A stretch of DNA of 64,000 nt from Talpa occidentalis (Eukaryota; Chordata; Mammalia; Eulipotyphla; Talpidae), in NCBI RefSeq assembly GCF_014898055.3, contig NW_023604861.1, positions 81,254,399 through 81,318,398 of the forward strand, given 5' to 3'. Below, piece by piece: positions 36,701 to 49,600 of the stretch. A model generated the notes under the pieces. The model was not told where the DNA came from, did no database searches, and saw only the letters and a list, made by a program, of their open reading frames with translations. The position numbers and the translations under genes are program-made. How positions within the stretch are numbered: position 1 is the first letter of the stretch; every line of letters begins with the position of its first letter.

Positions 36701-38233
36701 TGTCTGATAGTAGTTGCTGCATTGTATGGAGAAAGAGAGCAACAGTTTTAGCATCAGGAAGCCCAAGTTAAATCAAATGCTATCTTGTGATCTAAGTTAA
36801 GTGAATCAACCACACTGAGCTTCAATTTCCTCTTGCATAAAAGTGATCTATTAATTCTTCCTTAGGTTAACAGGATTAAATAAAATGACAAATGTAAGTA
36901 ATTCAAATAGATGGGAGTTCATTAATTCTTCTCTTCATTTTTCCCTGAAAACTACAGTTGATTTCAGAGAAGTCTGGTTATATCTCGATATATATGAAAA
37001 TGTCTCAGATTTAGTCTCATGTTCAGCAATAACTAAAAGAATCATGTTATCTGCAAACTGAAGTGCTTATGGGAAGGTCTATCTTTTCTTGCACAATAAA
37101 CAGTGAATTTTATATTGACTTTTTTTAATAGTCACTGTAATCTTTAATTCAATTCATAGTACTGCTGAGATAATGGACATTTCTACCAAAAAGAAGGGGT
37201 GGGAGATTTATGTAGAATATATTAGCTTTTACAATGAGTAAATAGAGATGTTCACATCTTCAATAAGTGTCTGACACCAGGCTGTAAGTCCTCAGGAGAT
37301 CTGGACAGAAACTCCAATTTACTAGCCACTGACTCCTGACCTTTCTAAGCTTTTGTAAGGATAGATCATTTTAAAAAAGAGAAAATTATAGGAAATGTTC
37401 CTAGAGGGTGTGATTTACTTTGGCAGAGCAACCTCCCTGGATGTTTGAATTCTCAGTGGTATTTATTCAGTTCTCACCCTTGGAAATCTTTCCTCTACTG
37501 TGTCATTGGAGAGGGACATGAGTACTTAGAATTCTTGGCTCACTCTCCTGAATTTAAAAAAGAAAAAGTTCAAGACACCCTCTGTCCACAGCATAAACCA
37601 AAGTGTACTAAAAACCTGCAAAGTTAACTTTTTCAGAGAAGTCAAACTCAAAGTTGATGCTGCAAAATACACCATGTTAAAAAAAAAATTGTACCAACTT
37701 CCTTCCCTCACAGTAGATCTCTCTAATAAATAATGTGAAGGCAATTGATGTGATTAAGGACTCTCCCTCTCTCTTCCCTCTTTATTCTCCCTCTTTCTTC
37801 CAGCCCCCACAATTAGATCCCCTTTGTCCACACAAAAACACATTCTTTCGCACACATGATCACCATCACCATTATCATTGTTATAACATTTTATAACTTC
37901 TCTTAGCGCTTTCACCTTTGAATTGACTCATCTCCCAAACAGCTGCAGCAACAGAAGGTCAAGTCCTGATATCAAGTTGCAAATAGCCAACGGAGGAGAA
38001 ATAAATATTAGAGGCTGAACAAGACAGGGCTGGGTAATAAAGACACTCCTGTTCACATTTTCTGACCTCATTCTTTTCCTTCTAAACAGTCAGGATTGTG
38101 GGAGGTAGGACTTGGCTCTAGAGTGAAAATTTCACTGAAGTACATAACATTTTAGGAAGTTTGCTACTTTGTTCAAATGTGATGCTTATGTTTAGCCACT
38201 TAGCTGCCACAGGCCTGTCCGACTGGCTGAGGG

Positions 38234-38257
38234 CATTGGAAGAGACATTGGAAGAGA
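38234..38257. repeat. 12-bp perfect tandem duplication
   Basis: CATTGGAAGAGA occurs twice in direct succession. Confidence 0.95.
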
Positions 38258-38639
38258 TGTCTAGGGACATCTACCACTCTGTGATAGGCCTCAACTGAGA
38301 ATCATCATAAGCTGAGCTGGCAGAAGTTCTGCTCTGGTCTGAAAACATTTGATTTAAGCATAAATGGCAACATCTGACCTAGGAGATGGCTCTCTGGAAT
38401 TTACAGCGGAAGAAGAGCCAGCCTGTTCTAGAAGATCAACCCATCTTTTCTCAGTGTCTTCATGGTCACCCCAACACAATCTGACCTTCAGTCTTGGGAA
38501 TAGTTTGGGGATTCCTCAGTACTTTAACCCCTTCAGTTATGAGGTAAGGAAATTGAGGTCCAGAGAGGTGATAGGAAACCTCCAAGCTTTTCCCAATACA
38601 TTTTGTCACTTGCTCCCTATAACCACCTTACTTTACCCC

Positions 38640-38765
38640 ATTTTTGCATAATAGGAAGATAAGGCTCAGATAAGTTTCCTGCTCTGTTTGGAGTCACAAA
38701 GGGAATCAGTGGAAATGGGAAGACTAGAACCCATTAGACCTATACTGCCTGGTTTTCCTTGAATC
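38640..38765 (-). mobile_element. MIR-like fragment, antisense
   Basis: GAAGATAAGGCTCAGATAAG, GAGTCACAAAGGGAATCAG and ACTAGAACCCATTAGACC resemble the reverse MIR core. Diverged. Confidence 0.45.
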
Positions 38766-39104
38766 CTCACCCCAGGCTAGGTGAAGAAGGTAGAAGTCAC
38801 AGCTGGACTTGATTTTTTGAGGACAAAGTAGGACTAGACCCAACTGTGGAAAAGCTAGTCCCTGCCACATTCACCTCCTTTTTGTCCTCCTACTTTCTCC
38901 CACCTCTCAGCACCATTCTGTTTTTATACCCTGTCCAAGATGACATAGCCACTGAAGGCCTCTACTCTACCTCACTCTCCTGCACAGTGCGCTGTGCCCC
39001 CAAATTACCTCATGTTTTGTTTTGTTTCATTTTGTATTCTCCCTGATTCTACCTCTCCTTGCCTCCCCCTTTACCACAAGCACCATGGCTAGAACAGAGT
39101 ATAC

Positions 39105-39485
39105 CCACTTATTCCACAAACAGTTCTCAAGCTCTTACTCAACGCAAGGCACTAAGCAAGGCAGTGAGGATTTAGGGTGAATGAAGCAAGGTCCCCACCC
39201 TAGGGAGTCTACGGTAAAGCAGTCAGAAAGATCACTAAATTAATTACCACTTGATGAGTGATATGGTCAGAAGTTTTCCAGGGAGCAGAGAGCAAGATTT
39301 AATCTAGACTAGGCAATCAAGGAAGGCATCCAAAAAGATGAGACCCTTCTGCTGAGAACTAACGCAAGACCTCCCTGTTGAAGTGAGGGAAAGAACTTTT
39401 GGTTGGAAAGAACAGCATATGTGAAAGCCCAGATAGGAAGCAAACTGAAAGAGGAGGCCCAAGTGACACTGGAATGGGCATGGAG
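39105..39485 (-). mobile_element. L2 3' region, antisense
   Basis: TCCACAAACAGTTCTCAAGC, GGCACTAAGCAAGGCAGTGA and GGTCCCCACCCTAGGGAGTC, then AACAGCATATGTGAAAGCCC, follow the L2 reverse complement in order. Confidence 0.6.
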
Positions 39486-41004
39486 GGAGGCAGTAGCCAT
39501 ATCCCACCTCCATGCTCTGCCTTCTCTACCACTTTTGTCTATTGGCATCCACTGGGGACTCAACACTCAAGTAAAGTCCCACTTCCTCCAAGAATCTCCC
39601 CAATCCCAGTTCATTGTCCGACCCCCTCCTTTCTCCTGTGCTTCTAGTTATAGTCACAGAATTTAGCACCATTTTTATTTAAAATCAATACACTGAATTT
39701 TAACTCCCTAGAGAAACTGTTAATAATTTGAGGAAAGGGACCATAACTCATATATTTTTTTTTTCCTTTCACTCACTAGGATGAGGACATGGCTCAATTT
39801 ATTTCCTTCTCACTGAGATTAGACCTTTTCTGCAGTCCCTAGGTCCTGTTGTAAACTCTAGTCACAGCTGTTTGTAAACCTCCTAAGCAATCAAACTTTA
39901 ATAAAAAGCAATTGAATTTTGGTAGTGGACAAAAGACATCCCAATAAACTCACTGCCTTTTAATAGGGAGAGAGTTCACACTGTCTCCTGGAGATTGTCC
40001 AGGTATAATGAGGCTGATTAAAAGAGTTATATTACCACTTATTAATAACTTTCACTTTTAAAAGTTATTTGTTTGAAAATATAAAGTTTATTAGAAAAAT
40101 AATTCTGTAAGATTTTACTAGTCGCACTTTACAAATTCATTCTGATGATTTCTGTTCAATGTTTTAAAGCCTTTCCATTTTTTATTTTTGACTAATAGCG
40201 TCAAGAGCAAAGTCATGTTCAGAACCCACAGTAATAGCAGAGCTAGCTTTGGGGCTGCTAACTCTTCTAGCCTTCAGCACCTCTCTGCATTCCTGTGCTA
40301 CTCTCCCCAATATCTGATTGGGTTGTCCCATTGATTAGTATGGCCCTAGCAGCTGACACCCAGGTATTGGCCTCAAACATTGGCATACGGGACACTGGCT
40401 CTGACTTAAATACAAGCTGTAAGTGGGAATAAATCTTGTATAAGCTTTTCTACCTACTCTCTACTTACCAAAGGTAATTTGTAATGGAAAACTCTCAATG
40501 TCACAGAGTCTGGAAACTGGACATCTGTCTTGACAGCCAATCTCTTTAGTGGTATAACAAATAAAAGTGGGCCCACCAGAAAGTCCATGTGGGATCACAT
40601 CTGTTGCTGTACCAGATAGAAATTGTTCTCCTTTCTCTTTCTAGCAAGGGAAGTAGTTCTGACCAGGTAAGGTTGGGTTTCTTAGGCATGGAGGTCTAGA
40701 GAAATGGAAAATGTTTTTCCTTTTGGTAGTGGAAACCAGCATTCAAGAATTTCTGAGGTCATTGACTCCATGTCCCCATCATGACTATGGGCCTGTGGGC
40801 TGTCTTGTGGTCCTCCAGAGATGTCCAAGGCAGCTGCAGAACTGAGGCCTCCTTTTGTGTTTATAAGCAGTAAGTGCTTCTCCAAAGCAGGAATAAGTAC
40901 ACCAGAACTCCCCATAGCCCCTGATCCCCACTGCACCCCAGTGCTACACTAGCTGTTCTGCACTAGATTTTCTGCTGGTAGCCTAAAGTTACAAGTATGT
41001 TTGC

Positions 41005-41331
41005 AACAATAAATAAGCCAGAAAGAAAAAGAAAAATACCAGATGGTCTCACTCATAGCAGGAATTTAGAAAACCTAAATAAGAGACCAGGAAAAAGACT
41101 AATAAATGCAAAGTAATAATCAAAATCAACAAGCAGCTATAAACCAGAGACACACTACGGGGGTGGGGGGGATTAGAGAGGAGCGGGGAAAGGAAGAACT
41201 AGAGTCAAAATAAGGGGGGAGGGGTGCAATTGTATGGGGAATATAACCAAAATGAAAATGCATACATTGTACAAAGATGAAAAATGATGTAAGAATTGTA
41301 TAAAATAAAATATTTTTAAATAAATAAATAA
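41005..41331 (+). mobile_element. Young L1 3' end, sense, 5'-truncated
   Basis: ACCAGATGGTCTCACTCATA, GCAGGAATTTAGAAAACC, GGGGTGCAATTGTATGGGGA and a terminal AATAAAATATTTTTAAATAA tail. It is the opposite-strand relative of the 22.5 and 33.5 kb copies. Flanking AGTATGTTTGC / AATATGTTTGC is a probable target duplication. Confidence 0.85.
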
Positions 41332-41939
41332 AATATGTTTGCTGGTGGATCAAAACAGAATCTCTTGGCAAAAGCTGGATCTTACAAATACTTATCTATC
41401 AAGCCAACAACTCACCTATCTATATCCCACATCAGGCCATTAATAAGCAACATGACTAGAGGTTTTCAAAATATTTAACCCCCCCATTAGGAAACTACAT
41501 TTTCACCCAGCATTACTACTCTGCTTTCAGGATATCATTGACTCTAATGCTAGAATAAATGATCTGACCCTAAATTGTCATCCATAGCCAGGCTTTGACG
41601 CCTGTCATTTACAAAACACACCCAATCCACATCCCAAAAATCCAGGACTATATAATAGGCTGATGTGTCAAAAGAGAATAATTTCTGGATAACTTTGTAA
41701 TAATTTCCTTGCACTGTCAAGCCTATTCTGTGGATGACATATTTAGTTCTAATACATTTCCAAGTTTGATTTTTTTTAAATGGAAACAATTTCATTAACA
41801 TTCTCTGGCTTTCCAAGACATGAAACAAACTGTCCCTCCCTAAAGAAACACAGTTTCTCATAAATCCTTCCCAGAAACATCAAGGTTCAAGGAGAGGGAC
41901 ATGATTTGATATTGAATGAGTAATCTTCCTATCCCTCCA

Positions 41940-42025
41940 GGAGAGAGAGAGAGAGAAAGAAAGAGAGAAAGAGAGAGAGAGAGAGGGAGAGAGGGAGAGA
42001 GAGGCAGATAGATAGACAGACAGAC
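41940..42025. repeat. (GA)n-rich tract grading into (GATA/GACA)n
   Basis: A purine-only run of mixed GAGA, GAAA and GGGA units, then GATAGATAGACAGACAGACA. Its reverse strand yields false leucine/serine frames. Confidence 0.95.
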
Positions 42026-42505
42026 TCATATGTCTGAAAGAGTCTATGAAGAACAGGGGATAAAGTATTTCCATGACAGTAATTTAAAATCTTTTTTTTA
42101 ACATTAATGTAGCATGTTACATTATGTTTCATTATTAATGTATTATGTTACATTGTATTATGTTTAATAATTTTCAGCATTAATGTATAGTGTATTAGCT
42201 ATAAAAATTAGAAAAATAATGAAATGCAGGAGGAATTAAAATAGATATGATATTCCACTGCAAGATACCACATGTAAAATTATAGTGTGTATCTTTCCTG
42301 TCCACTTTCTATAGGAATTTCCTTTTGAGCTCTTACTGCTCAATGGCAGAATGAACTAGATCCTCCCTCCATGTGTAGAACACTGGAACTTAGTGGGATT
42401 ACAAATGGAGTCACATTTGTTAAAATTACTAGTGACCACCTCTTCCATGCCCACAAGTATCAAAAGGTGTTTTAGATCTTAAAACACTTCAAAAGTAAAG
42501 TCTAG

Positions 42506-42771
42506 GGCCTCCCCTGCTGGCGCAGCACTTGAGCGCTGGGCTGCGAAGCTGCCCACAGCCTCTACAGAGCCGGTTCGATCCCCGGCAGCTGGGCGAGGGT
42601 CCCACATGGTGTGCAGACCTCTTCTGCCGCCCGCTGCTCCCCTCAGCAGTGTACTTCGGTCCTTCTGCCTGCTCTGCTCCCCGCTCTGGCTCTGGTGAAT
42701 TCTCTCACCCTCCCGCGCTTCTGACTGTACCCAGTGCTTGTATAAATAAATAAATAAATCTTTTTTAAAAA
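42506..42771 (+). mobile_element. tRNA-derived T+ SINE, type A
   Basis: GGCCTCCCCTGCTGGCGCAG, an intact GGTTCGATCCCCGG B box and the usual AATAAATAAATCTTTTTT tail. Target duplications of 14-15 bp (AAAAGTAAAGTCTAG at 42491-42505 and 42772-42786) are exact. Confidence 0.95.
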
Positions 42772-43554
42772 AAAAGTAAAGTCTAGACCTCCCCTGTCCA
42801 GTATGACAGACACTAACCACATCTAACTGTTGAGCACTAGAAACGCAGCCAGTCAGAAATGACATGTCCGCTGAATTTGAAATATACTCTGGATTTTCAA
42901 AAATGTAGTATTAAAGAAAGTGAAATATCTCGTTAGTGATTTTTATACTGGTTACATGTTGAAATAACATTCTGGATATACTGAGTTAAATAAGATAGAT
43001 TGTTAAAATTAAATTCACTTGTTTCTTTTTATGTTTTACAAATGTGGTTACTAAGAACTAAAAATTATCCTTGCAGTTTACTTTGTATTTCTATTGGACT
43101 GTGCTGGTCTAGAGGACTAGTTTGGAAAATACTTGTGAGAAGAGGGATGATATGGTTTCACACTGGACCTGTGTCCTCCAGCCATTTATATTTTGTAGAC
43201 ATAATAAGAATTTCAGAAATTCTGCCCTTCCTGGTTTACTATGTGAACAGCTGTGTCTTTGCTTTGGGGGGCCAATTCCTACTCCAAATTTCTTGTTCCT
43301 AACCAGAAGTCCTTCATGTTGCTTTGATTTTTAAGCAAGCAAGCATTTAAGAGATCCTTTCTACTGTATCTTTCCTCCACAATCATCATGGAGAAGAAGG
43401 ATCTTGCAGCATTTCAAACTTGGTTCTATGAATTTGTAAATTTATTGGATTTTCTGTTCTATGTAGTTTATCTTTGAAAAATTCCTGGACAGCAAATATT
43501 ATCTTCATTTTACCAAATAGGAAACTTACTTGACTTGAACAGTGACAGTATTTG

Positions 43555-43690
43555 TCAAGGGCCTTATAATTTGCAGTTATTTTTAATGCATTTCCTCTGA
43601 TCACCCTTTGAGGTAGGTGTTCTCATTTCTATTTTACAGAAGAGGAAACACTCTTTCCACAGGTCTCAAGAACTTAGGCTCCACAATTGA
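43555..43690 (-). mobile_element. MIR fragment, antisense
   Basis: GCATTTCCTCTGATCACCCT, TTGAGGTAGGTGTTCTCATT and TCTATTTTACAGAAGAGGAA match the reverse MIR start and core. A related but shorter piece sits at about 46000-46085. Confidence 0.65.
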
Positions 43691-43709
43691 TAAATGGAAA
43701 AACTCTCAT

Positions 43710-44300
43710 TTATTCACTCAACACATGTTTATTGTTCACTAAGCACTGCTGAACATGAGACTATGGTCTTTCCACGGGGTTTGCTTCTAGGATTCTTAGC
43801 ACCCAAGCATTCAGAGCTATACCAGGAATTAAAATAGGATGCTGGGATAGAAAGAGAATGCTATCTAGCCTGCATGGTCAGAAAAGCCCTCTCTTTGGAG
43901 AGGCTGATATTGAACAGGTGACACTGAAGGTGAGATCTCATTGACAAGAAGGAACTGGCCATACCGGGATAGGGGGGACAAACCACTAATGCAAAGCCTA
44001 TGAGGCTGGAGAGATAGAAGAGCCACGAGACCAGAGAAGGCAGGGTCCCAGCAGGCAGGGCTTATAAACCAGGAAAGGCATTTGGATTTTACTCTGGGTG
44101 TAACGTGAAGGTGTCATGGAATGGAGGGTTGGTAGAAGAGGAACATGATATAATTCATGTCCTACAAAGACCACTCTTGATGTGGTGGCAACAGTCAGTT
44201 GTAGGGAGGCCAGAGTAGAAGTAAGGAGGAAAAATCAATGAGGAGGCTGATGCCACAGTCCTGAGTGAAAGGCAGTGGGAAGGAGAGAATGGAGCAAAAT
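43710..44300 (-). mobile_element. L2 3' region, antisense
   Basis: TTATTCACTCAACACATGTT followed by AGCACTGCTGAACATGAGAC, CCTCTCTTTGGAGAGGCTGA, AATGCAAAGCCTATGAGGCT and GGCATTTGGATTTTACTCTG match L2 reverse-complement landmarks in order. Confidence 0.65.
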
Positions 44301-44306
44301 GGCAAG

Positions 44307-44354
44307 GGATGGATGAATGGATGGATGGATGGATGGATGGATGGATGGATGGAT
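44307..44354. repeat. (GGAT)n microsatellite
   Basis: About 12 GGAT units with one GAAT interruption. Confidence 0.95.
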
Positions 44355-44626
44355 ATAGAACCCCTGAGACTTGCTTAGCCTCGGTTAGACTTTTGACCTG
44401 ATTACCCCACCTGCCCACTCCTTCACTGCCCTTCTCAGCATGCTGTGCCTGAGAAGTCTAATTCCTGTTTACTCAGAAATGGCTTCTCAATAATGCCCAG
44501 ACACAGGATGAAATTCCAGCTGATTGCCATTGTACAGGAGCCTGTTGTTTTGCTTTGTTAATTCATCATTCTGCCTAACTGTTAGCCTCCTAATTGTTCA
44601 TGTTGACCTATAAAAACACATCCATG

Positions 44627-44892
44627 GGGCCTCCCTGGTGGCACAAGGGGCAACCTATGAAGCTATCCGCAGTCACTGCAGCATGAGTTTGATCCCCAGC
44701 CAGGGAGCTACCCACATGGCACAGCAGACCTCCCCTGTCTTGCCTGCTGCTCCCCTCAGCAGTGTATTTCAGTTGATCTGCCTGTTCTGTTCCCCACTCT
44801 GTCTCTGGTGAATCCTCTAACCCCCACACACACACCTCTGGTACCCCAATTCTTGTATGCATATATAAATAAATCTTTAAAAATAAATAAAT
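44627..44892 (+). mobile_element. tRNA-derived T+ SINE, type B
   Basis: It begins GGGCCTCCCTGGTGGCACAA, GGGGCAACCTATGAAGCTAT, with TTTGATCCCCAGCCAGGGAG and CACATGGCACAGCAGACC. The tail is ATATATAAATAAATCTTTAA. Target duplications (AAAACACATCCATG / AAAAGCACATCCATG) flank it. Confidence 0.9.
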
Positions 44893-47800
44893 AAAAGCAC
44901 ATCCATGATGAACAAGGAGGCCTTGATATATTCCAGGATCACTCCAATGGAAATAAAGCGAATCAATTTGATTCTTTCTATCTCATTTTGGAGCTGGCAG
45001 GAAAATGAGTTGTTTGCACAGTCACTTGCCCTGCTACCATCTGGAAACCAAAAAAAAAAAAAAACCCAGAATGCAATGTCTTATATGCCAATCATCAGCA
45101 AATGTGCCATGCACACTGGGGCCCAGAATGGTGTAGGCACTTTTGAGTAGGAGACAAAGGGGTGGCCACGAAGGATCCAGATGATGTGTCATAAAATAAT
45201 TATTTGTTTGCTGCTGACAGTAAATGAAGAGAAAGATCATGGGTGGAGGGGTAAGCCGGAGGCCACACTTGGGCTGAAAAGACGGCAGAGAGGTGGTATG
45301 ACTTATGCTTTTCCTTAGAGGATGCTCAGGCTTGGCTAAACAAAGAGAAGCAGGGAGGATGTGAGATCAAAAGGGTTGCCAGTCAGCAATAGTTTACATG
45401 TGCATGCATATGGATATGCAGCTCCTTCTCCAGCCAGGGAAAACATTTTCTTGGCATTGGTGCATTGAGCTTTCATCAATACTCAAGGGCCATAAATGCT
45501 GTCAGTGCTAAAGAATGAGGACGCGCCCTTCTACACCTACCATCATAGCCAGTCTCCTCCCAGGAAAACAGAGGGGAATCAACCCCAGCAGCAGGTGTTT
45601 GGCATGCCTGCATACACGCCACATCCCCTCTCTGACATGAGGGACTCTTTACTTCTTCCCATCAATGCACTGTGCCCCCTCTGAAACCCTCCCTGGCTCC
45701 CACTGCCTGGCCACACAAGGTGTGTTTTGCAGAATGCTTTTTCCACAACCGTTCATAAACGTCTAATAAGTTTGGAAAGTGCAGTTAATGTCAAACAGGA
45801 TTTTTTTCTCTGCAGGACTTCAAAGATCTTTACTAAGTCAACATGCCTTTGGAGAAGGGGAGGATATAATATGCAGCATTTCCCCAACTCGTCAATGGCT
45901 GATCTGTTTTTAAAGCACATCATTTCAAATGATTGCCTGCGCTCTGCACTCTGGTGGTGGCATTTCCCCTCTCTCCCTCCATGGAGAACAGACGTGACTT
46001 AAACAATAATGAGAATTAGTATTTGCAAGAGTCTTATAACTTGCAACTATTTTAATGCATTTCTTCCAATAGCCCAGAGTCAATCGGATCTTGCCTGCCT
46101 CTCCACAAATCCTGCACAAAGCAGACTGCCCTTTGAGGCACTGTTGCAGGCTCTGTGCCTTCCGTGTGCCCCCTTCTAGACCTCCACTCACACCTTGCCC
46201 CTGTCCAGAGTCCCCTGACCCTTCCTCTGCTCTCATTGTTATTCAACCCAAGTCCTGTCTTCTCTTGAGAGCTGTGCTGGTCCCTTGCAAGACTTGGAAA
46301 TACCTTCTGACCCTGACTGCTCATGTCATGCTCACTGAGCATTTTACAGCTTAGTTTCTACCCCTTTCTATCTCTGATACCTTGTGTGGGATTGGTATGA
46401 AAGAAGAGGAGAAACAGGAAAGAAGTGAAAGAGAGGTAGAGAGGAGGAAGAAGGAAAGAAGGAAGCCGAGGAAGACAGAAGTGCACCAAGGTGACAAAGG
46501 GAAAGTGAATTCTACAGCCTCTCGCGTGGTGCTTCTGTTGAGCAGCAGTGGCAGGGAAAGCACTTCGACTGCTTTGTGCAAGAGATGTTCATGAGGTTCT
46601 CCTTAGGCAAGCAGCTGAGGCAACCGCAGGGAGGTAAATCTGACCCAGGCCCACTTTGTCATAGGCTGGTGTCCATTTGTATCAAATCAGGTATAACTGG
46701 AGGTGCCCCATCATATCTGAGAATGGTCATTTACTGACCCTTAACCTAACCTGTGATTTGTAAAAATGATTAATAGTATATGTCTATCATTGCACATTAA
46801 GAAAATAGCGTATGTATCCATTTTTTGTAAACATGATACAATATATACTTAATGCTAAATATTAAACCAAATACATAACCAAAAAGTACACATAAACCGT
46901 AAAGCTAATGCTGTAAGAGGCCTGGACCCCAAGGCTGTGTGGCCTGGGCCTTAAGCCTCAAATGTGTAGTCCTGTGCATTCACTACCTACACTGCTTAAG
47001 CGTTGATTCTGGTGACTAGACAGTCTGTGGTCTCTGTACTAACTGGCCAACTGCCTGCAATGGAGACACCAGAAATATCCCCACGTCTGTTTCATGCATA
47101 TGATTCACACAACTGTGACCACTCTCCTTATCAAAGCTGTTTCCTAAAGAGACCAAGCCCTTGTTTTCCCTCTACATTTTCAAAATGCCAAACAAGATGG
47201 TATATGTCATAAACAAGGTTAGACAGACATCTTCAAGAGCCCCTTCTTTGTAAGAAGCCAGTTCTTTTCCTCTGATGTAGTCACCTTCTGCAAACACCGG
47301 TGGCCTAACCAGAGCTCCACCCTGGAAAAGCTCATCCTATGGAAGTGCGGCTCGCCAGGGCCCATCTCTAACACTTTGTTAAATGTCCAGCTGTATTTCT
47401 TGCATGGTTGTGCATAAATTCCACTTCAGAGCGTCAGGGTAACGCCTGAATCGCTCGCCCAATTACAGTTGGTGGAAAGAGCCTGAGTGCCAGGAGGCCT
47501 GGGGTCCAGTGAATGTTTTCTCAGACTTTTACAAGTTGTGAGCAGAGGACAGTGCCCCAGATGCCAACAGCCACCAGTCATGGGTGGGGGCGCTGAACAA
47601 CAAGTGTGATGAGCTGGTGCAGCCATGGGAAAGAGGTAGCCCCAGTTCCTCCTGTCCCTCCTCCACCCCACTCGCCCCCAGAGCTCCCACTGTGAGGTGG
47701 AGCTCAGCCAGGGCAGGACTGAGCCAGAGCAGAGTATCCACAGCCCCAGCCCTACAGACAAAAACCAGTTGAATGTGTTAGGGGACAAGTTGCCTGTAAG

Positions 47801-49079
47801 GGCCCCTCTAGCACGACACTTCTGGGGCCTATGAGAAAGAAGAAGAAAAAATGACAACAGAGTCCCCAAGCTCAGGGAGGCCAACAGTTCCCTGCCCTGC
47901 AGTCTAGATGAGTTCCTTTGTTATCATCTTCCACTAAATTAGGTTTCTCTCCTAGTTCCTGGTGTGTTCAGCAAGATGACTTGTGATGTAATCAAAACAA
48001 AGCTTTCATTTGTATTATCTTCCACCCCTTAAAAACTTTTCTGAGAGGTTTTTCTCCTGCCACCAAATATAAACTTGGCAGGTCCTATAACTGTTCAGCC
48101 CACTCTTAGGTTATAGGCAGGTCTGCAATCAAAACCACACTAAATTCAATAGCTAGAAAGTCCAATCTAAGAGGTTAATCTAAACCTCAAAACTGTTCAG
48201 GTGTTAAATCTTCCCTCCTCCAGCTAAAGGACTATGGCTGTCTCTCACATTTCTCCACTTTGCCTCACTCTCAGGTCACCTCCCCAGCTTGCTAGCTACT
48301 TTCTTATTTCTCCTCGACAAAGACGAATGAGCAGAGCTAGGAGAAAAAGTAGATCTCCTTGAACAGGCCTGTTAGGCTGGCACATGCTCTGTGGGTTCAA
48401 CAAAGGTTTAATGCTCACTTGTCCCTCTACCCCTACCTCCATCCACATGTGCTCTTTGGACTTTCCTTCCAGATATTCTCTTCTGCAGTTTCCTTGACAT
48501 GGGCAGGAAACTTCTTTATTCCCAATGTTTGCAATGTGGCTGCTTCCACAACCTCTCGGTCTAGCATTCACCTTTAGCTTCTCACTACTAAGTTCTCTCC
48601 GTCCCTCCAGATGGCCTTGGACAGGATCCAAGATGGGCCTCCTTCCCCATGGCCATATCTGCACCATGGGAGACACTTAGACAGCATGTGATCAGGCTAG
48701 CCCTGTGGAAGCCATCTCCATCTTGCTGCCACAGGCTGTGCCCACTCTCTCAGACAGAAGAACTCTGTGTTCACCATCTTCAGGGAACTCATTTCCAGGC
48801 TCTCAAAGTAGCCTCATTCACCTTCTAACCTTGAGGGGCAGTCCACAGAGCCACACCCTCTCCCTTCCCTCACCCCTCCCTTCCTGCCCCTGGTGGGAGG
48901 GCCACTGGTGGCCTACAGCAAGAGTTGTCTCCAAAAAATACCTCTACAAATCCTTTGCCCTGCTAAGACCTTTTTAAATATCTTTCACCTGAATGAAAGG
49001 TCCCAGCATCAGGGAGCCAGCTTATAAATGTTGCTGTGGAAATCTGCATAGGCAATTATACAGTCATTAGAACTTCTTA

Positions 49080-49250
49080 TGCGTTGTAGCTTACTTGAAA
49101 TTCCTATTTTAACATGTATTACACATTTATCTCAGATTTTAATTATGTGCTTATTTAAACAAAAGCCCCAGGGGGCATGAACTTCATCTGGTTTATTTAC
49201 TGCTATACCCCAACATATAATAGGTTCTCAATGAATAACCGTTGACTTCA
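49080..49250 (+). mobile_element. L2 3' end, sense
   Basis: AGGGGGCATGAACTTCATCT, ACTGCTATACCCCAACATAT and AATAGGTTCTCAATGAATAA match the terminal L2 segment. Confidence 0.65.
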
Positions 49251-49369
49251 ATTAATTTTTAAGTAAAAGAATCTCCTCTCCCCAGACTATAAGTTTTATG
49301 AGAGTAGGGAGTGAGATTATTTTTATTCAGTCCACCCCCACACCCCACGTAACAAAGTGTGGGCTATCA

Positions 49370-49432
49370 TTTTAAAGCACCTGTAGGTGCTTTAAAAAGT
49401 TTGGAATGTAGGTGCTTTAAAAAATTTGGAAC
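49370..49432. repeat. Perfect 28-bp palindrome joined to a 25-bp tandem duplication
   Basis: TTTTAAAGCACCT and AGGTGCTTTAAAA are exact 13-bp arms around GT (49370-49397). The 25-mer starting GTAGGTGCTTTAAAAA (49383-49407) is repeated at 49408-49432 with two differences, so three copies of the AGGTGCTTTAAA word are present, one inverted. Confidence 0.95.
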
Positions 49433-49600
49433 TAATAAGTCTGACAAAAGGCACATTTCTCTAGGGAGGACCATGGAGGGGAGGCCCAAAGCATTTCTGT
49501 CTCTCCCTTCCCAAAATTCTTCACTTGATCACACTCTTAAAACTCTACCAATCAGAGATCATCTCCCTCAGTTTGAGTTTCTTTAACAATGTAAATATCT

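Noticed and set aside
44307..44354. Possible CRISPR-like or satellite array
   Set aside because: It is a simple (GGAT)n microsatellite without spacers.
47426..47884. 152-codon open frame on the minus strand with a hydrophobic N-terminus
   Set aside because: The leader looks signal-like, but the rest is a compositionally biased Trp/Leu/Ser string with no domain. Overlapping frames exist on both strands of a GC-richer patch.
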